NCBI RefSeq assembly: GCF_001611275.1
Contig: NZ_CP015080.1
Span: 1,240,001-1,304,000, forward strand
Length of the DNA stretch: 64,000 nt
DNA from: Desulfuromonas sp. DDH964
GTDB lineage: Bacteria > Desulfobacterota > Desulfuromonadia > Desulfuromonadales > DDH964
Direction: 5' to 3'
Shown here: positions 61,582 to 64,000 of the stretch, piece by piece
How positions within the stretch are numbered: the first letter of the stretch is position 1
Layout of the letters: each line of letters begins with the position of its first letter
Program-made: the position numbers and the translations under genes
Notes under the pieces: model-generated
What the model saw: the letters and a program-made list of their open reading frames with translations, nothing else
What the model was told of the DNA's origin: nothing
Databases searched by the model: none

Positions 61582-62874
61582 ATGCCAAGCCCGCCTGCCG
61601 CGCCCGATTATGCCGCCAGTCTCGCCTACCTCTATGGCCTGCAGCGCTTCGGCATCAAGCTTGGCCTCGAGAATATCCGGGCGCTCCTCGATTGCCTCGG
61701 CCAGCCGCAGCAGAACTTTGCTTCTGTTCATGTCGCCGGCAGTAACGGCAAGGGCTCGGTCTGTGCGGCACTGGCGGAGATTTTCGACCGCGCCGGTATT
61801 GCCGCAGGGCTCTATACGTCGCCCCATCTCCAATCGTTTACCGAGCGGATTCGCGTTGCCGGCGTCCCGATTGCCGAGACGGAGGTCGCCAGCCTGACGG
61901 CCGAGATCCGCGACCGATCCGGTCCCGTCCCGGCGACATTCTTCGAATTCACCACCGCCGTGGCGCTCCTCTACTTTGCCCGGCGCCAGGTGGCCTGGGC
62001 AATCCTCGAGACCGGCATGGGGGGGCGCCTCGATGCCACCAACGTGGTGACGCCGCAGCTCTGCGTGATCACCTCCCTCTGTCGTGACCACGGCAGCCAC
62101 CTCGGTAGCGATCTCGCCGCCATCGCCGCTGAGAAGGCCGGCATCATCAAGCCCGGGGTGCCGGTGGTCTGTGCGCCCCAGCCACCAGAGGCGCTGGCGG
62201 TGATCGAGGAGCGGGCTGCCGCCCTGGCAGCGCCCTGCTACCTGAGCGGTCGCGATTTTGACGTTCAGGGTCCGCTCCGTGCCAGCTCCTTCCGCGGGCT
62301 CGGCCTCGATCTGGAGGGGCTTGAATTCGGTCTTCCCGGCCGGCATCAGCAGCTCAACCTCGGTCTCGCCCTCGCCGCGGCGGCCCTGTTGCGCCACCAG
62401 GGGGTCCCCCTGCCGACGGCGGCTCTGCGTGCCGGCGTGGCAAAGGTGCGCTGGCCCGGGCGCCTGGAATGGTGGCAGGACCGGCGCGAGATTCTGCTGG
62501 ACGGGGCCCACAACGAAGGTGGTGCCCGCGTCCTTGCCGATTATCTGGCCGACGAGAAACTCTCCGGGGTGCGCTGGGTGGTCGGTATCAAGGCCGACAA
62601 GGCGATGACCGAACTCCTCGCTCCCCTGCTGCCCTTTACCGCAGCTTTTTACTGTACCCGGCCGCCGGTCGATGCCGCGCACGATCCGCAGGCGATTGCC
62701 GCCGCGGTGCGCTCATCCGGCTCTGCGGTCGCGGTTTTCGAAGAGCCGGCCGCGGCCCTCGCTGCAGCCCTCGCCGACCGCCGTCCCGGAGAGACAGTGC
62801 TGGTCGCCGGTTCCCTCTTTCTGGTCGCCGCCGCCCGGGATTATCTGTTGACTCTCCAAAAGGATCCCGCGTGA
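61582..62874 (+). CDS. folC: bifunctional folylpolyglutamate/dihydrofolate synthase
   Basis: 430 aa. P-loop VAGSNGKGSVCAALAEIF, the TSPHLQSFTERIRV loop, EFTTAVALLYFARRQVAWAI, GMGGRLDATNVV and DGAHNEGGARVLADYL all match FolC. It adds glutamate to folates. It ends in a 4-base overlap (GTGA) with lptD. Confidence 0.95.
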   Translation: MPSPPAAPDYAASLAYLYGLQRFGIKLGLENIRALLDCLGQPQQNFASVHVAGSNGKGSVCAALAEIFDRAGIAAGLYTSPHLQSFTERIRVAGVPIAETEVASLTAEIRDRSGPVPATFFEFTTAVALLYFARRQVAWAILETGMGGRLDATNVVTPQLCVITSLCRDHGSHLGSDLAAIAAEKAGIIKPGVPVVCAPQPPEALAVIEERAAALAAPCYLSGRDFDVQGPLRASSFRGLGLDLEGLEFGLPGRHQQLNLGLALAAAALLRHQGVPLPTAALRAGVAKVRWPGRLEWWQDRREILLDGAHNEGGARVLADYLADEKLSGVRWVVGIKADKAMTELLAPLLPFTAAFYCTRPPVDAAHDPQAIAAAVRSSGSAVAVFEEPAAALAAALADRRPGETVLVAGSLFLVAAARDYLLTLQKDPA

Positions 62875-64000
62875 TTCGTTCTGCACTCACCCTCCTGCTC
62901 CTGCTCGGCCTGACGCTGGTCGCAGTGGTTGCCGACGCCCAGGAGGAACTCCTCCCCGTTGCGGGTGAGGAGGCGGTCTCCCTCGACGCCGGGTCATTGA
63001 GCTATGACAAGCCGACGGATACCTATCATGCCGGCGGTGGCGTGAGCCTGAAGCGCGGCACCCTGGAACTGCGTGCCGAGAGCATGGACTGGAACCGCAG
63101 CAGCGGCGAGGCCGAGGCGACGGGCGGAGTCTACTTCAAGGCTCCCGAAGGGGTCATGGAAGGAGACGCGCTGCGCTACAATCTGGAGACCGGGCGCGGT
63201 CTGCTCAGCAATGGTCGCGCCTTTGCCGCCGGCCAGAGTTTTCACATTGCCGGCCGCGAAATAGAGAAACTCGGGGTCCAGGAATACCGCGTCAGTGACG
63301 GTACCTTCACGACCTGTGAAGGAGAACGCCCCTCCTGGAAGTTCGGCGCCAAAGAGTTCCGCGTCACCCTGGGCGGCTATGCCCGCGCCAGCCACGTCCT
63401 CTTCTACATCAAGGACATCCCCGTCCTCTATATCCCCTATATCGTCTACCCGGCCAAAACCGACCGCGAGTCGGGCCTGCTGATGCCGCGCTACGGCTTT
63501 TCCAGCCGTCGCGGCACCCAGTTCTCTCTGGCCTGGTACCAGGTCCTGGCGCGCCACCTCGATGCCACCTTCGAAATCGACTACATGTCCAAGTTCGGCA
63601 TCGGCAAGGGACTCGAATACCGCTATATCCTGGGCGAGGACAACCAGGGGACCTTCCACGGTTATCATGTCACCGAGGCGGGGCGCACCGACCGTTATTC
63701 CCTGACCGGCCAGCACCAGGGGAGCCTCCCCGCCGGGGTGCGTCTCGCGGCCGATGTCGATTTTGTCAGCAGTCGTGACTACTATGCCGATTTCGGCGAG
63801 TCCTACGAGATTTACACCCGGGACAAGGCCCAGACTGTGTTCTACCTCGCACGGAACTGGGAGAAGCTCAACCTTTCCGGCCAGTTTCGTTATACCAAGG
63901 ATCTCGAACAGGAGAGCGAGGCGACCCTGCAGCGGCTGCCGGAACTGCGCCTGGCCGGGATTACCGAGCGCGTGGACGATTCACCGTTCTTCCTCCGCTT
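62871..64000 (+). CDS. lptD: LPS-assembly outer membrane protein LptD, N-terminal part
   Basis: The frame is open from a GTG at 62871 to the window end (376 codons seen). A signal peptide (ALTLLLLLGLTLVAVVADAQ) precedes an OstA/LptA-like jellyroll domain (SYDKPTDTYHAGGGVSLKRG, AEATGGVYFK, GDALRYNLETGRG, SDGTFTTCEGERPSWKFGAK) and then the LptD barrel start (YIKDIPVLYIPYIVYPAKTD, RESGLLMPRYGFS). LptD with LptE inserts LPS in the outer leaflet. A Cys is seen in TTCEGE, as expected for the disulfides of LptD. Overlap with folC suggests co-translation. Confidence 0.9.
   Translation, partial: MIRSALTLLLLLGLTLVAVVADAQEELLPVAGEEAVSLDAGSLSYDKPTDTYHAGGGVSLKRGTLELRAESMDWNRSSGEAEATGGVYFKAPEGVMEGDALRYNLETGRGLLSNGRAFAAGQSFHIAGREIEKLGVQEYRVSDGTFTTCEGERPSWKFGAKEFRVTLGGYARASHVLFYIKDIPVLYIPYIVYPAKTDRESGLLMPRYGFSSRRGTQFSLAWYQVLARHLDATFEIDYMSKFGIGKGLEYRYILGEDNQGTFHGYHVTEAGRTDRYSLTGQHQGSLPAGVRLAADVDFVSSRDYYADFGESYEIYTRDKAQTVFYLARNWEKLNLSGQFRYTKDLEQESEATLQRLPELRLAGITERVDDSPFFLR

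Noticed and set aside
1..64000. CRISPR arrays, rRNA or tRNA genes
   Set aside because: No regular short repeat-spacer array and no complete cloverleaf or rRNA sequence was seen by eye. A dedicated scan could still find a divergent tRNA.

Overview
The window is a GC-rich bacterial chromosome segment from a Gram-negative organism. It carries outer-membrane biogenesis genes (LptD and a YdbH/YdbL pair) and lipoprotein signals. The mix of SpmA/SpmB, a split trpE/trpG, a trp cluster with both TrpB2 and TrpB1, a family 5 uracil-DNA glycosylase and many small lipoproteins resembles Desulfuromonadia (Geobacter/Desulfuromonas-type deltaproteobacteria). That placement is inference from gene content only.

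Layout. 1-3.5 kb: the end of a methyltransferase, a mobile mystery protein A/B (Xre + Fic) pair, a crotonase, and a HigB/HigA-type toxin-antitoxin pair whose antitoxin has an in-frame TGA; about 100-bp palindromic repeats separate these units. 3.57-6.16 kb: an IS3-family element split by an IS256-family element. 6.6-16.0 kb: a defence-type island with a C5-cytosine methylase, a Vsr nuclease, a 995-aa protein with two GHKL ATPase modules and a histidine-kinase-like H-box, a partner with a receiver-like domain, an HNH nuclease, and a membrane-anchored NERD protein broken by a second copy of the same IS256 element. 16.2-23.9 kb: another IS256-family element, two decayed copies of one toxin-antitoxin cassette flanking a YdbH/YdbL lipid-transport pair, and a SEC-C protein.

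24-46 kb: blocks of ordinary genes separated by three loci of a complex, hairpin-rich repeat of about 0.5 kb. Each locus carries an IS4-family element in exactly the same 9-bp target inside a repeat hairpin; one IS4 is itself split by an IS21 element. The ordinary genes include DUF5924/DUF2914, MntA/HepT (HepT lacks the motif tyrosine), a class II amidotransferase, SpmB/SpmA/LD-carboxypeptidase, a DUF1460 lipoprotein, a phosphoesterase, patatin, GreB, a periplasmic DNA ligase, a lipoprotein cytochrome c, a short asparaginase and a double-ACT protein.

46-64 kb: stable core genome. A zinc-ribbon protein and an Arg/Asp-repeat surface protein precede the tryptophan cluster trpE-trpG-trpD-trpC-trpB2-trpF-trpB, then a DEAD-box helicase, an SRPBCC protein and a uracil-DNA glycosylase, then trpA, an MBL-fold hydrolase, accD, folC and the start of lptD. 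Together these make tryptophan from chorismate, then malonyl-CoA and folylpolyglutamate, then assemble LPS. The trp intergenic gaps hold several unrelated hairpin repeats, one of which supplies the last codons and stop of trpF.
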